DNA of 49,560 nucleotides from a virus: IMG/VR virus record IMGVR_UViG_3300005613_003244, positions 1-49,560 of that record. One strand, written 5' to 3'. Positions 1 to 7,322 of the stretch are shown in pieces (position 1 is the stretch's first letter; each line of letters begins with the position of its first letter). Position numbers and translations under genes: made by a program. The notes under the pieces are model-generated. The model did no database searches. It saw nothing but the letters and a program-made list of their open reading frames with translations, and was not told where the DNA came from.

Positions 1-1
1 G

Positions 2-268
2 TTTTCATATACTGATAAAAAAGGAAAAACAGTAGAAAAAATAGATAACACAAGAATAAAGTGGAAAACTTGGGAGTATTATTACACAGACCCTACTCCT
101 TGGACTCAAGAAGATATCAATGAGTATATAAAAAATGGAACATTAAACAGTAAAGAATCAAATAAGGCATTAAGACTTATGAAAGAAATGAGAATTCAAG
201 AAAGGACAAAAAATGAAAAGAAAAATGGTAGTGCTGGGCCTAGCGACTATGCTAGTCTTATTATGTAA
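2..268 (+). CDS. C-terminal fragment of an unknown protein (cut by window edge)
   Basis: An open frame enters from the left edge and runs to a TAA at 266-268, giving at least 88 residues. The visible part is charged and aromatic, with the segment WKTWEYYYTDPTPWTQED followed by a Lys/Glu-rich helix. It overlaps the next gene by 56 bases in another frame, as several neighbours do. The family was not recognised, and the true start lies outside the window. It may be a real gene end or a chance open frame; the codon bias towards A/T and the predicted helix favour a real gene. Confidence 0.55.
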   Translation, partial: FSYTDKKGKTVEKIDNTRIKWKTWEYYYTDPTPWTQEDINEYIKNGTLNSKESNKALRLMKEMRIQERTKNEKKNGSAGPSDYASLIM

Positions 269-515
269 TAAATCTTATGCAGATAATTACTACTATTATA
301 GTCCAGCTCAAGTAATTGCATATCCTATTCCTCAAGTTCAAAATAATTTTTACACAACAAATAATACATACTATACACCAAGATTTAGATATCGTCTGGT
401 TCCTGTTTATAGATATGAATTGGTTAAACCTGCTCCTGTTTATGGTTTTAGTTGGTTAAGACACCCAGTTTATCAACCTGTTACAGAGTGGCAATGGGTT
501 CCTGTTATTAGATAA
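213..515 (+). CDS. Small exported Tyr/Pro-rich protein
   Basis: 100 residues. The N-terminus looks like a Sec signal peptide: MKRK, then a hydrophobic stretch (about residues 5-17), then a SYA-D cleavage-like site near residue 23-24. The mature part is rich in Tyr, Pro, Val and Arg (YYYYSPAQ, RYRLVPVYRYELVKPAPVYG) and contains no recognisable domain. The composition is like that of secreted surface or cell-envelope proteins. It starts inside the end of the preceding partial gene and is followed 21 bases later by the next gene with its own AAAGGAG site. Function unknown. Confidence 0.7.
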   Translation: MKRKMVVLGLATMLVLLCNKSYADNYYYYSPAQVIAYPIPQVQNNFYTTNNTYYTPRFRYRLVPVYRYELVKPAPVYGFSWLRHPVYQPVTEWQWVPVIR

Positions 516-536
516 ACACTAAAAGGAGTTTTTAAT

Positions 537-746
537 ATGAGTAAAGATATTTGCTCTTTGTTATTTAATCAAATTGATAAGCCTAAAAATTTTGAAATGT
601 GCAAAGCTATAAATATATATGACAACAAATATAGGATCAATATATATACTAGAATACATGATAGTATTTACGACATTGAAAAGAAAAGAATAACACAAAG
701 CTATTTTGCAAAACTGAAAGATAACGAGTTAATTATTATAGCATGA
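537..746 (+). CDS. Hypothetical small protein, 69 aa
   Basis: A strong AAAAGGAG ribosome site lies about 8 bases before the ATG. The protein is small and mixed in charge, with an alternating hydrophobic/polar pattern suggesting beta strands (KYRINIYTRIHDSIYDIEKK). Its stop overlaps the ATG of the next gene (ATGA-type arrangement), so the two are probably translationally coupled. No family was recognised. Confidence 0.7.
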   Translation: MSKDICSLLFNQIDKPKNFEMCKAINIYDNKYRINIYTRIHDSIYDIEKKRITQSYFAKLKDNELIIIA

Positions 747-949
747 TTGGTATTTTTACGATTATCTTAATTTGCCTCTTGACTACAGTGGGTTCATTGA
801 GTATAATAATATCGTTAGTAACTGAGCGAGAATATTTTTCACAATATATTCCAACCCAACCGACTCTAAACGCCACAAATAAGCATAATGAGTTGGATAA
901 AGATATTGTAAAATATTTTGCATCAGATTATTTTGCAGAGGATAATTAA
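743..949 (+). CDS. Small single-pass membrane protein
   Basis: 68 residues with one strong N-terminal transmembrane segment (about residues 3-26, GIFTIILICLLTTVGSLSII) followed by a polar, acidic tail of about 40 residues. It overlaps the stop of the preceding gene by four bases, which suggests translational coupling. It is probably an inner-membrane anchored phage protein of unknown role. Confidence 0.65.
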   Translation: MIGIFTIILICLLTTVGSLSIIISLVTEREYFSQYIPTQPTLNATNKHNELDKDIVKYFASDYFAEDN

Positions 950-954
950 AAATT

Positions 955-1335
955 ATGAGGATTCAAATGAATAATCTACCAAGAAAATGGATCTCAACAA
1001 GATATTTACTTCCAGATGAAGGACAGAAGATTTATTATTTCTGTGATTTTTTAGGTATATTTAGGGGTGAATATCATTTAGAAAAAAATAGAGTTGCTAT
1101 TGCACTTAGTCCTCATATTTTTATTAGTAATCATGGCAAACTAGATATTGATGAAGTTACATACTGGATGCCATACGATCACTCTCTTAGAGATATGATC
1201 CCACTACCTCCAGATTATAAAAAGTCTGATATAGAAACCGACCAATACCACCAAGACAGATATGGTGAAGTGGTAGAAATACCAGAACAACACAGACAAT
1301 TAGTTTTTAGTTATGAAATTATAGGAGAAATTTAA
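955..1335 (+). CDS. DUF551-like protein
   Basis: 126 residues. The pattern WISTRYLLPDEGQKIYYFCD near the start and VTYWMPYD...IPLPPD later matches the DUF551 layout common in phages (WIPVSERLPE-G..., then THWMPLPEPP). A second ATG at residue 5 (MNNLPRKW) is an alternative start. The molecular function of DUF551 is unknown. The stop codon shares bases with the next ATG (TTTAATG), so the two genes are closely coupled. Confidence 0.75.
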   Translation: MRIQMNNLPRKWISTRYLLPDEGQKIYYFCDFLGIFRGEYHLEKNRVAIALSPHIFISNHGKLDIDEVTYWMPYDHSLRDMIPLPPDYKKSDIETDQYHQDRYGEVVEIPEQHRQLVFSYEIIGEI

Positions 1336-1574
1336 TGAATAGATTTATTAGAGCATTAGAAGCAAAATACCAAGCAAATATAGAGGAGGCACTTGCTACA
1401 CTAGATTTGTACCTAAATAAAGCAGTTGGTGTTGGAGAACATCCAGATGTTTTAGATGTACTAGATAAATACATGTCTATTTTGGATGAAAATAAATCGA
1501 AACTAGAAACATTAAGATCTTTGTTTCTTCCAGTAAATGAACCTGTAGACAATGTGGTGTCAGAGCAAAAGTAA
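1335..1574 (+). CDS. Hypothetical helical protein, 79 aa
   Basis: A mostly alpha-helical sequence (MNRFIRALEAKYQANIEEAL...) with regular Leu spacing and an acidic second half, starting at the stop of the DUF551 gene. No cysteines and no signal peptide. Phage genomes often carry similar short helical proteins downstream of DUF551 genes, but no function can be assigned from sequence. Confidence 0.65.
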   Translation: MNRFIRALEAKYQANIEEALATLDLYLNKAVGVGEHPDVLDVLDKYMSILDENKSKLETLRSLFLPVNEPVDNVVSEQK

Positions 1575-1617
1575 TTTTAAATTTTTTAGCTTAGTTTTCA
1601 TAATATTTTTTTGCTCT
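1562..1617 (+). repeat. Widely spaced 9-bp inverted repeat at gene end
   Basis: AGAGCAAAA at 1562-1570 is matched by TTTTGCTCT at 1609-1617, with a very AT-rich 38-base interval. It covers the stop codon of the preceding gene. It could form a long stem-loop that protects or ends the transcript, but the right arm has no U-tract directly after it, so a terminator call is weak. Confidence 0.3.
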
Positions 1618-1629
1618 AGGTTATGCAGT

Positions 1630-1641
1630 AGCAATATTGCT
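1630..1641. promoter_or_regulatory. 12-bp perfect palindrome upstream of a promoter (possible operator)
   Basis: AGCAATATTGCT is a perfect palindrome ending nine bases before the -35 box at 1651. Position and symmetry fit a dimeric regulator site. No regulator is identified and the motif was not seen at the other promoters, so this is an inference. Confidence 0.3.
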
Positions 1642-1650
1642 GCCCTAGAG

Positions 1651-1678
1651 TTGACATTTGTATTGGATATGTTATACT
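1651..1678 (+). promoter_or_regulatory. Sigma-70 type promoter
   Basis: TTGACA at 1651-1656, a 16-base spacer and TATACT at 1673-1678. The expected transcript start is about 1684-1686, only about ten bases before the ATG at 1695, so the leader would be very short. It drives the group of small genes leading towards thyX. Unlike several other promoters here, its spacer has no CGAT core. Confidence 0.75.
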
Positions 1679-1694
1679 GTGTTTGGAGTACAAT

Positions 1695-2039
1695 ATGAAG
1701 CAAGAACACATTGACCTTATTGACGAATGGTGCAACATTCTGGAAATTAAAACCAACAAAGATGTACCTGCTGTTAATAAAACTTACTTTTGGTTTAAGA
1801 TTAACAAGAAATATACTAGGATAGTTAAGGTTGACGGTTGGGAACAACAAGAAACTGTTCATGCCTTTGTAGATAATAAAACCTTGGATGTTTATAAAGC
1901 AGCAAGTTGGAAGTCTCCAGTAAAAGATGCTAGATATAATTTAATCACTACTTATTACAAACTACTAAATGACTGCGAATGGACAGGCGGCTATTTATAC
2001 AAATCGGGAGTTAAAAAGGTAAAAGCATATGGTTGCTAG
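1695..2039 (+). CDS. Hypothetical protein, 114 aa
   Basis: The open frame reaches back to a TTG at 1683, but the GGAG at 1685-1688 is well placed for the ATG at 1695 (MKQEHIDLIDEW), so that start is preferred. Its features are an acidic N-terminal helix, a KTYFWFKINKKYTRIVKVDG strand-rich middle, and a C-terminal part with aromatic residues. It resembles a small alpha+beta phage protein; no family was recognised. It overlaps the next gene by 11 bases. Confidence 0.7.
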   Translation: MKQEHIDLIDEWCNILEIKTNKDVPAVNKTYFWFKINKKYTRIVKVDGWEQQETVHAFVDNKTLDVYKAASWKSPVKDARYNLITTYYKLLNDCEWTGGYLYKSGVKKVKAYGC

Positions 2040-2250
2040 TGAAGTTAAAAGAGAGGTTAAGTATCTAGAAAAAAAAGAAAAAATCAAAAATCTTTTGGAA
2101 ACTTTTGGATATGAAAATATTCTTAGATACATGATAGAAGATTTGGACAATATAGAAGATATAAATACTAGTCAAAGTATGTATTTATTTAGACTAATAT
2201 CGTGTTTAGAAGATGCTTTAGAAACCTATCCAAGAATTAAAAATGTCTAA
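2029..2250 (+). CDS. Hypothetical helical protein, 73 aa
   Basis: A highly charged helical protein (MVASEVKREVKYLEKKEKIK...) with a hydrophobic C-terminal helix. Its start overlaps the upstream gene and its end overlaps the next, so it sits in the middle of a tightly packed operon. Nothing in it points to an enzymatic function. Confidence 0.6.
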   Translation: MVASEVKREVKYLEKKEKIKNLLETFGYENILRYMIEDLDNIEDINTSQSMYLFRLISCLEDALETYPRIKNV

Positions 2251-2476
2251 AGAAACTAAGCCACTTAAATACTTATCTGTTCTGCCAGAAAAGAAAAAGC
2301 AAATAGCAAATATTTACAAAGAATATCAGGTTACAGAATATATAGAACAACTATACGATCTTATAGACTATCAAATGAAAATAATTAATGACCAACGTAA
2401 ACAAATTATTGCTGATAAACATAAAGAAGCCTGGAAGCATTATTATAAATCTTTAGACGAATACAACAAATCTTAA
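2243..2476 (+). CDS. Hypothetical coiled-coil protein, 77 aa
   Basis: The sequence is dominated by a long amphipathic helix (residues about 15-77, rich in Lys, Gln, Ile, Tyr), probably a coiled coil. It overlaps the upstream gene by eight bases. No domain was recognised. Confidence 0.6.
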   Translation: MSKETKPLKYLSVLPEKKKQIANIYKEYQVTEYIEQLYDLIDYQMKIINDQRKQIIADKHKEAWKHYYKSLDEYNKS

Positions 2477-2513
2477 TATAGATATTTACCAAAGAAGAAA
2501 TTGAAGCAAGGAA

Positions 2514-2792
2514 ATGTTGATGAAGTGGACAGCAGTTAAAAGTTGGGCTAAAGATCATGGATATACAACTTTTAGAGAAAAAACCGATAGAGTTGACAAT
2601 CCTAATGAATATGATTATTATTGGGGCAAGACAGATGATCCTGCTGTAACTGGTTGTTCTATTAGCGTAAGTAATCTGGCAAAAGACATTTATAACCACA
2701 TAACAGATAATAAATTTATTGAACATCAACAACAATATAGAGACTCATTATCTACACAGGACATAAAACATGACACAGGATTCCGAATCTGA
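2514..2792 (+). CDS. Hypothetical protein, 92 aa
   Basis: An AAGGAA ribosome site lies just upstream of the ATG; a second ATG follows two codons later. The body contains W-K-D-HGYTTF and DYYWGKTDDPAVTGCSISVSNLAKDIYNHIT, suggesting a small alpha/beta domain. The end overlaps the next short gene by 23 bases. No family was recognised. Confidence 0.65.
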   Translation: MLMKWTAVKSWAKDHGYTTFREKTDRVDNPNEYDYYWGKTDDPAVTGCSISVSNLAKDIYNHITDNKFIEHQQQYRDSLSTQDIKHDTGFRI

Positions 2793-2928
2793 AGAAGTAA
2801 AAACTCAGAGCATAACAGTATCTACAATTCTAGGCAAGGCTGTTGAAGCTATCGTCGCTTATATTACGATATGGTTTTTTAAACCTTTATGGGATAAACT
2901 AATAAAATGGTGGAACAAAAATGAATAA
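2770..2928 (+). CDS. Small membrane-associated protein, 52 aa
   Basis: An ATG at 2770 opens a 52-residue frame: an acidic N-terminus (MTQDSESEEVK), then an amphipathic/hydrophobic stretch (about residues 18-37, ILGKAVEAIVAYITIWFF), then a Lys/Trp-rich tail (KPLWDKLIKWWNKNE). It overlaps both the preceding gene (23 bases) and thyX (8 bases), the packing typical of this region. It is probably membrane bound; its role is unknown. Confidence 0.55.
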   Translation: MTQDSESEEVKTQSITVSTILGKAVEAIVAYITIWFFKPLWDKLIKWWNKNE

Positions 2929-3547
2929 CACAGTAGAGTTGATAGGGTATTATGGTAATGATAAAATACATGCTTGTAGTGCGTGGACTAGCACATCTAG
3001 AGATTTATCAGAAGATAAAATAAGCAGAATAGATAAGCTACTAAATATGTTAGCTAAAGAAGGACATCACACACCATTTGAAAAATCTTATTTACATTTT
3101 TTAGTAACAACAGATATTGCTTCTCATATTCATATTATTAAGCACAGAATAGGAGTTAGTGTGAATGGAGAATCTGCTAGATATAAAGAAATAAAAGAGG
3201 ATAAATATTTGATTCCAGAGGACTGGCCCGAACTTTGGAAGCAACATTTAGAAAACTATACAAAAGAAGGACTAAGACTATATCATGATTGCTTAAATGA
3301 TTTGGTAGATAATTATGGTATGGATCGTAAAAGAGCAAAAGAATCTGCTAGATTTTTTAGGGGTTATAACACACAGATAACAGCAGATGTTAGTTTTAAC
3401 TGGAGAAGTTTTTATCATTTTCAATCACTGAGAAACAAATCTAATGCTCAAAAAGAAATAAGAGACATAGCTGAACAAATGTTGCATTTAGTTAAAAATA
3501 TAAAAGATAATCCCTTTAAACATACCCTTGATGCCTTTGGTCTTTAA
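2921..3547 (+). CDS. thyX: FAD-dependent thymidylate synthase ThyX
   Basis: 208 residues, the usual ThyX size. ThyX makes dTMP from dUMP using methylenetetrahydrofolate and reduced FAD, and phages use it to raise dTTP supply. The signature loop is present as KHRIGVSVNGESARY at residues 74-88; the first Arg of the classical RHR motif is Lys, a change seen in phage members. HHTPFEK (49-55) and the C-terminal SFYHFQSLRNKSNAQKEIR block also fit. The start overlaps the small membrane gene upstream. It is the last gene before a new promoter at 3556. Confidence 0.93.
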   Translation: MNNTVELIGYYGNDKIHACSAWTSTSRDLSEDKISRIDKLLNMLAKEGHHTPFEKSYLHFLVTTDIASHIHIIKHRIGVSVNGESARYKEIKEDKYLIPEDWPELWKQHLENYTKEGLRLYHDCLNDLVDNYGMDRKRAKESARFFRGYNTQITADVSFNWRSFYHFQSLRNKSNAQKEIRDIAEQMLHLVKNIKDNPFKHTLDAFGL

Positions 3548-3555
3548 AACTCAAG

Positions 3556-3584
3556 TTGACACGGCGCTTCAGTCGATATATAAT
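3556..3584 (+). promoter_or_regulatory. Sigma-70 type promoter with CGAT spacer core
   Basis: TTGACA (3556-3561), a 17-base spacer and a perfect TATAAT (3579-3584). The spacer ends in GTCGATA, next to the -10 box. Transcription would start near 3591, and AAGGAG at 3591-3596 serves the ATG at 3605. It drives the UV endonuclease gene. Confidence 0.85.
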
Positions 3585-3604
3585 AGTGGGCAAGGAGCCA
3601 ATTT

Positions 3605-4549
3605 ATGATTAAGCCGGGGTTGTGTTGCATTTCTCTTGAACTTAAAGAGCAGGGCTATAGTTTTCAAACCATGACCTATAAGCGTTTCTCCTGTTTGCCA
3701 AGAGATGAAGCCTTAGATATTTTAGGTTGTCGTATACTCAACAATATGCAGGTCACAGATGCTACAATACAACACTGTGCGAATAACGATTATTGTTATC
3801 GCATTAGCAGTGATCTATTTCCTCTCATTACTTATACTGACGCCAATATTGCTTTGGATCAACTGCCGAATTATGAAGCAATAGAGCAATCGTTTGATGC
3901 TATAGCCAAAACAATTAGAGAAACAAATGTTCGCATATCAGTTCATCCAAGTGAATATGTTGTATTAGCATCTACGAACCAAGATGCTGTAGAGCGTTCA
4001 ATTACAGAACTAAATTTTTACAGTAATTTTCTTGACAGGATTGGTTGTCCTTCCGATTATAATTCTCCTATGAATTTACATATCAATAATAGACAAGGAA
4101 GCAACGATGAGGTTGTAAATAGGTTTATTAAAAATTACAATAGACTTGACGATAATTGTCGCAATCGTCTAGTGATAGAAAATGACGATAAACTTAATTG
4201 TTGGTCTGTAAAGCAACTAGTAGAGGATTTCCACCCCAAGACTAATATCCCAATCACCTTCGACTATCTTCACCACGCTTGTCATCCAGAAGGTTGGACT
4301 GAACAACAAGCACTAGAAGAATGTTATATGACATGGGGTTATTATAGACCATTATTTCACTACAGTGAAAATATTCCAGACCATCCAAATCCTCGTAAAC
4401 ACGCAGACTATGCTACTAAAGAAATTAATACATATGGACTAGATTTCGACTTAGATTTTGAGGTTAAGGCAAAATGTCGTGCTATCTCTCACTATCTGGA
4501 ACTTTATCCGACTTTCGCAGGTTATCCTTCTCAAATGGTTGCACTTTAG
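3605..4549 (+). CDS. uvsE: UV damage endonuclease UvsE/UvdE
   Basis: 314 residues, the normal length of the UvdE family, a TIM-barrel metalloenzyme that nicks DNA 5' of UV photoproducts and some other lesions. Recognisable blocks are YRISSDLFPL (65-74), ISVHPSEYVVLAS (111-123), MNLHINNRQG, RLVIENDDK and FDYLHHACHP, which supply His, Glu and Asp metal ligands. A good AAGGAG site precedes the ATG and a strong promoter sits just upstream. The gene probably protects the phage genome from light damage, which suits an aquatic or surface-exposed host. Confidence 0.92.
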   Translation: MIKPGLCCISLELKEQGYSFQTMTYKRFSCLPRDEALDILGCRILNNMQVTDATIQHCANNDYCYRISSDLFPLITYTDANIALDQLPNYEAIEQSFDAIAKTIRETNVRISVHPSEYVVLASTNQDAVERSITELNFYSNFLDRIGCPSDYNSPMNLHINNRQGSNDEVVNRFIKNYNRLDDNCRNRLVIENDDKLNCWSVKQLVEDFHPKTNIPITFDYLHHACHPEGWTEQQALEECYMTWGYYRPLFHYSENIPDHPNPRKHADYATKEINTYGLDFDLDFEVKAKCRAISHYLELYPTFAGYPSQMVAL

Positions 4550-4696
4550 ATGAGTGGATGGCTCATATTATTCACTGGGTGTATATATCTATGGGTGTCT
4601 ATAGAGCAGGCACATAAAGGTAATTGGGGTATGTGTATAGCTTATTGTGGTTATGCTTTCGCAAATATTGGACTTTATATGTTAGCATCTAAATAG
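4550..4696 (+). CDS. Small two-pass membrane protein, 48 aa
   Basis: It starts directly after the uvsE stop. Two hydrophobic segments (about residues 3-18, GWLILFTGCIYLWVSI, and 28-46) are separated by a short polar loop (EQAHKGNWG). This resembles the very small inner-membrane proteins common in T4-like phages. Function unknown. Confidence 0.6.
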   Translation: MSGWLILFTGCIYLWVSIEQAHKGNWGMCIAYCGYAFANIGLYMLASK

Positions 4697-4707
4697 GAGT
4701 AAGTACC

Positions 4708-4863
4708 ATGCAAGAACCAGTAAGATTATCTCTGACAACTGGAGAACCACATAAGGATAACATAAAACATTATCCTCTTCCAAGCATTGAACAAGAACTT
4801 TGGGACACAATTCAAGAACAAAAAAATGAGAGAGAAGATAATAAGGAAAGCAATAAAGATTAG
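4708..4863 (+). CDS. Hypothetical acidic protein, 51 aa
   Basis: The sequence TAGGAGTAAGTACCATG gives a well spaced ribosome site. The protein (MQEPVRLSLTTGEPHKDN...) is short, hydrophilic and ends in a charged helix. It overlaps the deaminase start by 38 bases. No function could be inferred. Confidence 0.5.
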   Translation: MQEPVRLSLTTGEPHKDNIKHYPLPSIEQELWDTIQEQKNEREDNKESNKD

Positions 4864-5266
4864 CTACGACAAATTCAAGCCCAACCCTTATCAAAGAAGA
4901 TATCATTATGCCTTTGCTTTTGACGGTAAGAAAATAATTGGGTTTGCTAAAAACAACCCTATTAAAGTTAATGCAAAGGCTTATAGGATGGGCCAAAAAT
5001 TTAATATCCAAACCTACTTAGATTTTCCTTTTTCACATGCTGAATCTCATCTTATTTCTCAACTACTTGATACATATAACTCCATTCGTTCTGATTGGTC
5101 ATTGGTTGTATTACGAATTAATAGACAGGGGAAAATACTACTAAGTAAACCGTGCCAAAATTGTCAAAAAATTCTTGATGCTGTAGGCTTTAAAAAAGTA
5201 TATTGGAGTATTGATAAGAATAATTTTGCTACTAATAATAGGATAATAGAGTTATGTCAACGTTAA
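4826..5266 (+). CDS. Zinc-dependent nucleoside/nucleotide deaminase-like protein
   Basis: The frame is open from 4787, but the ATG at 4826 (MREKIIRKAIKISYDKF) gives a natural protein of 146 residues. It carries the cytidine-deaminase superfamily zinc motifs HAE at 71-73 and PCQNC at 109-113, with the Glu as proton shuttle. The closest roles would be dCMP, cytidine or base deamination, or RNA/DNA editing; the substrate cannot be told. It sits among ThyX, UvsE and nucleotide enzymes, so a part in pyrimidine supply is plausible. Its end overlaps the next gene by 13 bases. Confidence 0.72.
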   Translation: MREKIIRKAIKISYDKFKPNPYQRRYHYAFAFDGKKIIGFAKNNPIKVNAKAYRMGQKFNIQTYLDFPFSHAESHLISQLLDTYNSIRSDWSLVVLRINRQGKILLSKPCQNCQKILDAVGFKKVYWSIDKNNFATNNRIIELCQR

Positions 5267-6171
5267 TAACAGGAAGTACAGGACTACTGGGTTCTGCATT
5301 AAAAGGCTTCTTTCCTAATGCAATATATGTATCGTCTAAAAACGCTAATCTAGTTGATGTAGATAATACATTTCGACTAATACAAACATATAAACCAGAC
5401 TGCGTTATTCATTTAGCAGCAAATGTTGGTGGTCTTTTTAAGAATATGAGAGACAATGCTGGCATGTTTTCTAGTAATTTGAGAATGAATACCAATATAG
5501 TCGATGCTTGTGTAGAAAATAAAGTTACAAAATTTATAGGGTGTTTATCTACTTGCGTATTTCCAGCAAAGGTGGAGTATCCTATATATGAAAATATGCT
5601 ACATGATGGTGAGCCTCATGATTCTAATTTTGGATATGCTTATGCAAAAAGGATGATGGAAGTTCACTGTAGGGCGGTTTCGGAACAGTATGGATATAAA
5701 TACAAGTGTGTAATTCCTACAAATATTTATGGGCCACACGATAACTTTAGTTTAACGGATGGTCACGTTATTCCTGCTCTAATTCATAAGGCATATATTG
5801 CACAGAGGAATGGAACTAATTTCTCTGTTGCTGGTAGTGGATTACCAGAGAGACAGTTTATTTATTCGGCAGATTTAGCACATTTGATCTATAAACTAAA
5901 CCATCATATGTACGATTGGGTTTCTCCCATGACTATTGCAGAAGAAAAAGAATATAGCATATATTATGTAGCAAAAATTATTGGTGAATATTTTGGAGTG
6001 TGGGAAAGAACTGGATTTGATAACAGTCTACCAGATGGTCAACATAAAAAGTATGCTGATAATGAAAGACTCAAGAGATATATTGATGATTTTAAATTTA
6101 CTCCATTAGAAATTGGACTGAGAAATACTATGGATTGGTTCGTTAAAAATTACGACAAAGCAAGAAAATAA
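5254..6171 (+). CDS. fcl: GDP-L-fucose synthase-like NAD(P)-dependent epimerase/reductase
   Basis: 305 residues of the extended short-chain dehydrogenase family. The nucleotide-binding TGSTGLLGSAL is at 6-16, and HLAANVGGLFKNM, the Ser/Thr pair in CLSTCVFP (about 99-100) and Tyr128-x3-Lys132 (GYAYAKR) form the active-site set. TNIYGPHDNF and SGLPERQFIYSADLA match GDP-fucose synthase (3,5-epimerase/4-reductase of GDP-4-keto-6-deoxymannose). The role would be to make GDP-fucose or a relative for glycan modification. A related phage gene could act on another NDP-4-keto sugar. No GDP-mannose dehydratase was seen in the window. Confidence 0.85.
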   Translation: MSTLITGSTGLLGSALKGFFPNAIYVSSKNANLVDVDNTFRLIQTYKPDCVIHLAANVGGLFKNMRDNAGMFSSNLRMNTNIVDACVENKVTKFIGCLSTCVFPAKVEYPIYENMLHDGEPHDSNFGYAYAKRMMEVHCRAVSEQYGYKYKCVIPTNIYGPHDNFSLTDGHVIPALIHKAYIAQRNGTNFSVAGSGLPERQFIYSADLAHLIYKLNHHMYDWVSPMTIAEEKEYSIYYVAKIIGEYFGVWERTGFDNSLPDGQHKKYADNERLKRYIDDFKFTPLEIGLRNTMDWFVKNYDKARK

Positions 6172-6183
6172 TTCAAGCGAGGC

Positions 6184-6212
6184 TTGACAAACACCGATAC
6201 TAGTGATATACT
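6184..6212 (+). promoter_or_regulatory. Sigma-70 type promoter with CCGATACTAG spacer
   Basis: TTGACA (6184-6189), a 17-base spacer containing ACCGATACTAGTGA, and TATACT (6207-6212). The same CCGATACTAGT string occurs in the promoter at 15935. The leader then carries TTTCACAGGAGACTAAGG before the ATG at 6245. Confidence 0.85.
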
Positions 6213-6244
6213 AGAGGAAATCAATCTTTCACAGGAGACTAAGG

Positions 6245-6649
6245 ATGCCAAAGGGTAAGAAAACTTGCGACAATTGCGGAACTATGACAGGCCCAAGGGC
6301 ATATATGTGTTCTAATTGCAATACCCCATTTACTTTCGCTGTTCAAAGCAGAGAAAAGAAAAACACTAGGATTATTCGTGAATTTAACTGGAGAGAACTT
6401 GAAGCGGGAGAAAAAATCAAGGCTACTGGTGGCCCTTATTATGTGAGAGGTGCTGATTTTATTCCAATGGGATATCGTGGAAAGTTTACGGTTATGAGTC
6501 TTGATGACGAAGGAATTCTGGCTTATTCTGATAAGGGTGGGTATTGCCATATTTATATGGGCAAGGATAAACAGTGTCCAGAAACTAAAATGTGGAAAAC
6601 CAAACACAAACTTATTAAACTAAAAATCAAGAACCCACAATTGGTGTAG
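6245..6649 (+). CDS. Zinc-ribbon protein, 134 aa
   Basis: The N-terminus carries two CxxC knuckles (CDNC at about 8-11 and CSNC at about 22-25), a typical zinc ribbon. The rest is beta-rich (GPYYVRGADFIPMGYRGKFTVMSLDDEGILAYS), suggesting an SH3-like or KOW-like barrel that could bind nucleic acid. It is the first gene after a strong CGAT-type promoter, so probably expressed early. The exact role is unknown. Confidence 0.65.
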   Translation: MPKGKKTCDNCGTMTGPRAYMCSNCNTPFTFAVQSREKKNTRIIREFNWRELEAGEKIKATGGPYYVRGADFIPMGYRGKFTVMSLDDEGILAYSDKGGYCHIYMGKDKQCPETKMWKTKHKLIKLKIKNPQLV

Positions 6650-6668
6650 TCTTCTCTAGGAGAAAATT

Positions 6669-6947
6669 ATGCCACCAAACAAAAAACACAAAGATAAAGA
6701 TAGTGTTAGAACTATTGAAACGCCAAGTGCGTTTGGTTCTCACTCAAACATGGTTGTAGACATTAGTGAATACAACCACAATATACCAAAAGATAAGATT
6801 ATTTGTCAGGATGAAAGGGGATACTATGTCACCTATAAGAATAGGATTGACAATGGATTATCCGATCCTTGCAGGTATGCTTGTCCACTGTGCAGATTTA
6901 ACAACCTAAATATTATTTTCTCCAGTTGGGACATTTTAAGAAAATAA
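6669..6947 (+). CDS. Hypothetical protein with Cys pairs, 92 aa
   Basis: A GGAG site precedes the ATG. The N-terminus is basic and disordered (MPPNKKHKDKDSVRTIE), the middle has DERGYYVTYKNRID, and the C-terminal half holds CRYACPLC, which could bind zinc with another Cys. The neighbouring genes also encode a zinc ribbon and an HTH protein, so a regulatory role is possible but unproven. Confidence 0.55.
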   Translation: MPPNKKHKDKDSVRTIETPSAFGSHSNMVVDISEYNHNIPKDKIICQDERGYYVTYKNRIDNGLSDPCRYACPLCRFNNLNIIFSSWDILRK

Positions 6948-6956
6948 CTCAAGGAC

Positions 6957-6985
6957 TTGACAACCAACGGTCGATAATATATATT
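6957..6985 (+). promoter_or_regulatory. Sigma-70 type promoter with CGAT spacer core
   Basis: TTGACA (6957-6962), a 17-base spacer with GGTCGATAATA, and TATATT (6980-6985). It lies directly after the stop of the preceding gene and drives the HTH gene at 7057 and perhaps the first tRNAs. Confidence 0.8.
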
Positions 6986-7056
6986 AGAACAAGTAGGGGT
7001 TGATTGGTGGCGATTCAAGCCCTTTGGTAACTAAGCCACAACTAGAGGATTTAATT

Positions 7057-7287
7057 ATGACGAAGCAGGATCGTGTTATTAACTATCTTTCAAGAGGTCG
7101 GACTCTTAGCCAAGATAGTGCAGCGTCAATGTTCGATGTGGGTAATCTACGAGCTACGGTAAGCGACATTAAGCCTATCGTTTCAAAGCGTGGATTTAAG
7201 GTTCATCGAACGGTTGGTCGTAATGGCGAAACTCGTTATGGTCTTACTCCAAAGGCAACGCGATGTAGACACAGTTCTACAACGTGA
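7057..7287 (+). CDS. Small winged-helix/HTH DNA-binding protein
   Basis: The open frame begins earlier, but AGAGGA at 7043-7048 fits the ATG at 7057 (MTKQDRVINYLSRGRTLSQ). 76 residues. RVINYLSRGRTLSQDSAASMFDVGNLRATVSDIKPIV is a helix-turn-helix pattern and KVHRTVGRNGETRYGLT is a beta-hairpin wing. Small wHTH proteins of this form are common in phages. It may regulate nearby promoters, possibly the CGAT-type ones, but that link is only positional. Confidence 0.72.
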   Translation: MTKQDRVINYLSRGRTLSQDSAASMFDVGNLRATVSDIKPIVSKRGFKVHRTVGRNGETRYGLTPKATRCRHSSTT

Positions 7288-7296
7288 TAAATAAAA

Positions 7297-7318
7297 GGTC
7301 TTAGGTAAAACTAAGACC
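7297..7318 (-). terminator. Stem-loop with U-tract on the minus strand
   Basis: GGTCTTAG (7297-7304) pairs perfectly with CTAAGACC (7311-7318) around a six-base loop. Read on the minus strand it is followed by TTTTATTTATC, the form of an intrinsic terminator; on the plus strand there is no U-tract. It would end minus-strand transcripts coming from the antisense endonuclease gene through the tRNA cluster. It might instead be a processing hairpin ahead of the first tRNA. Confidence 0.45.
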
Positions 7319-7322
7319 AAAA

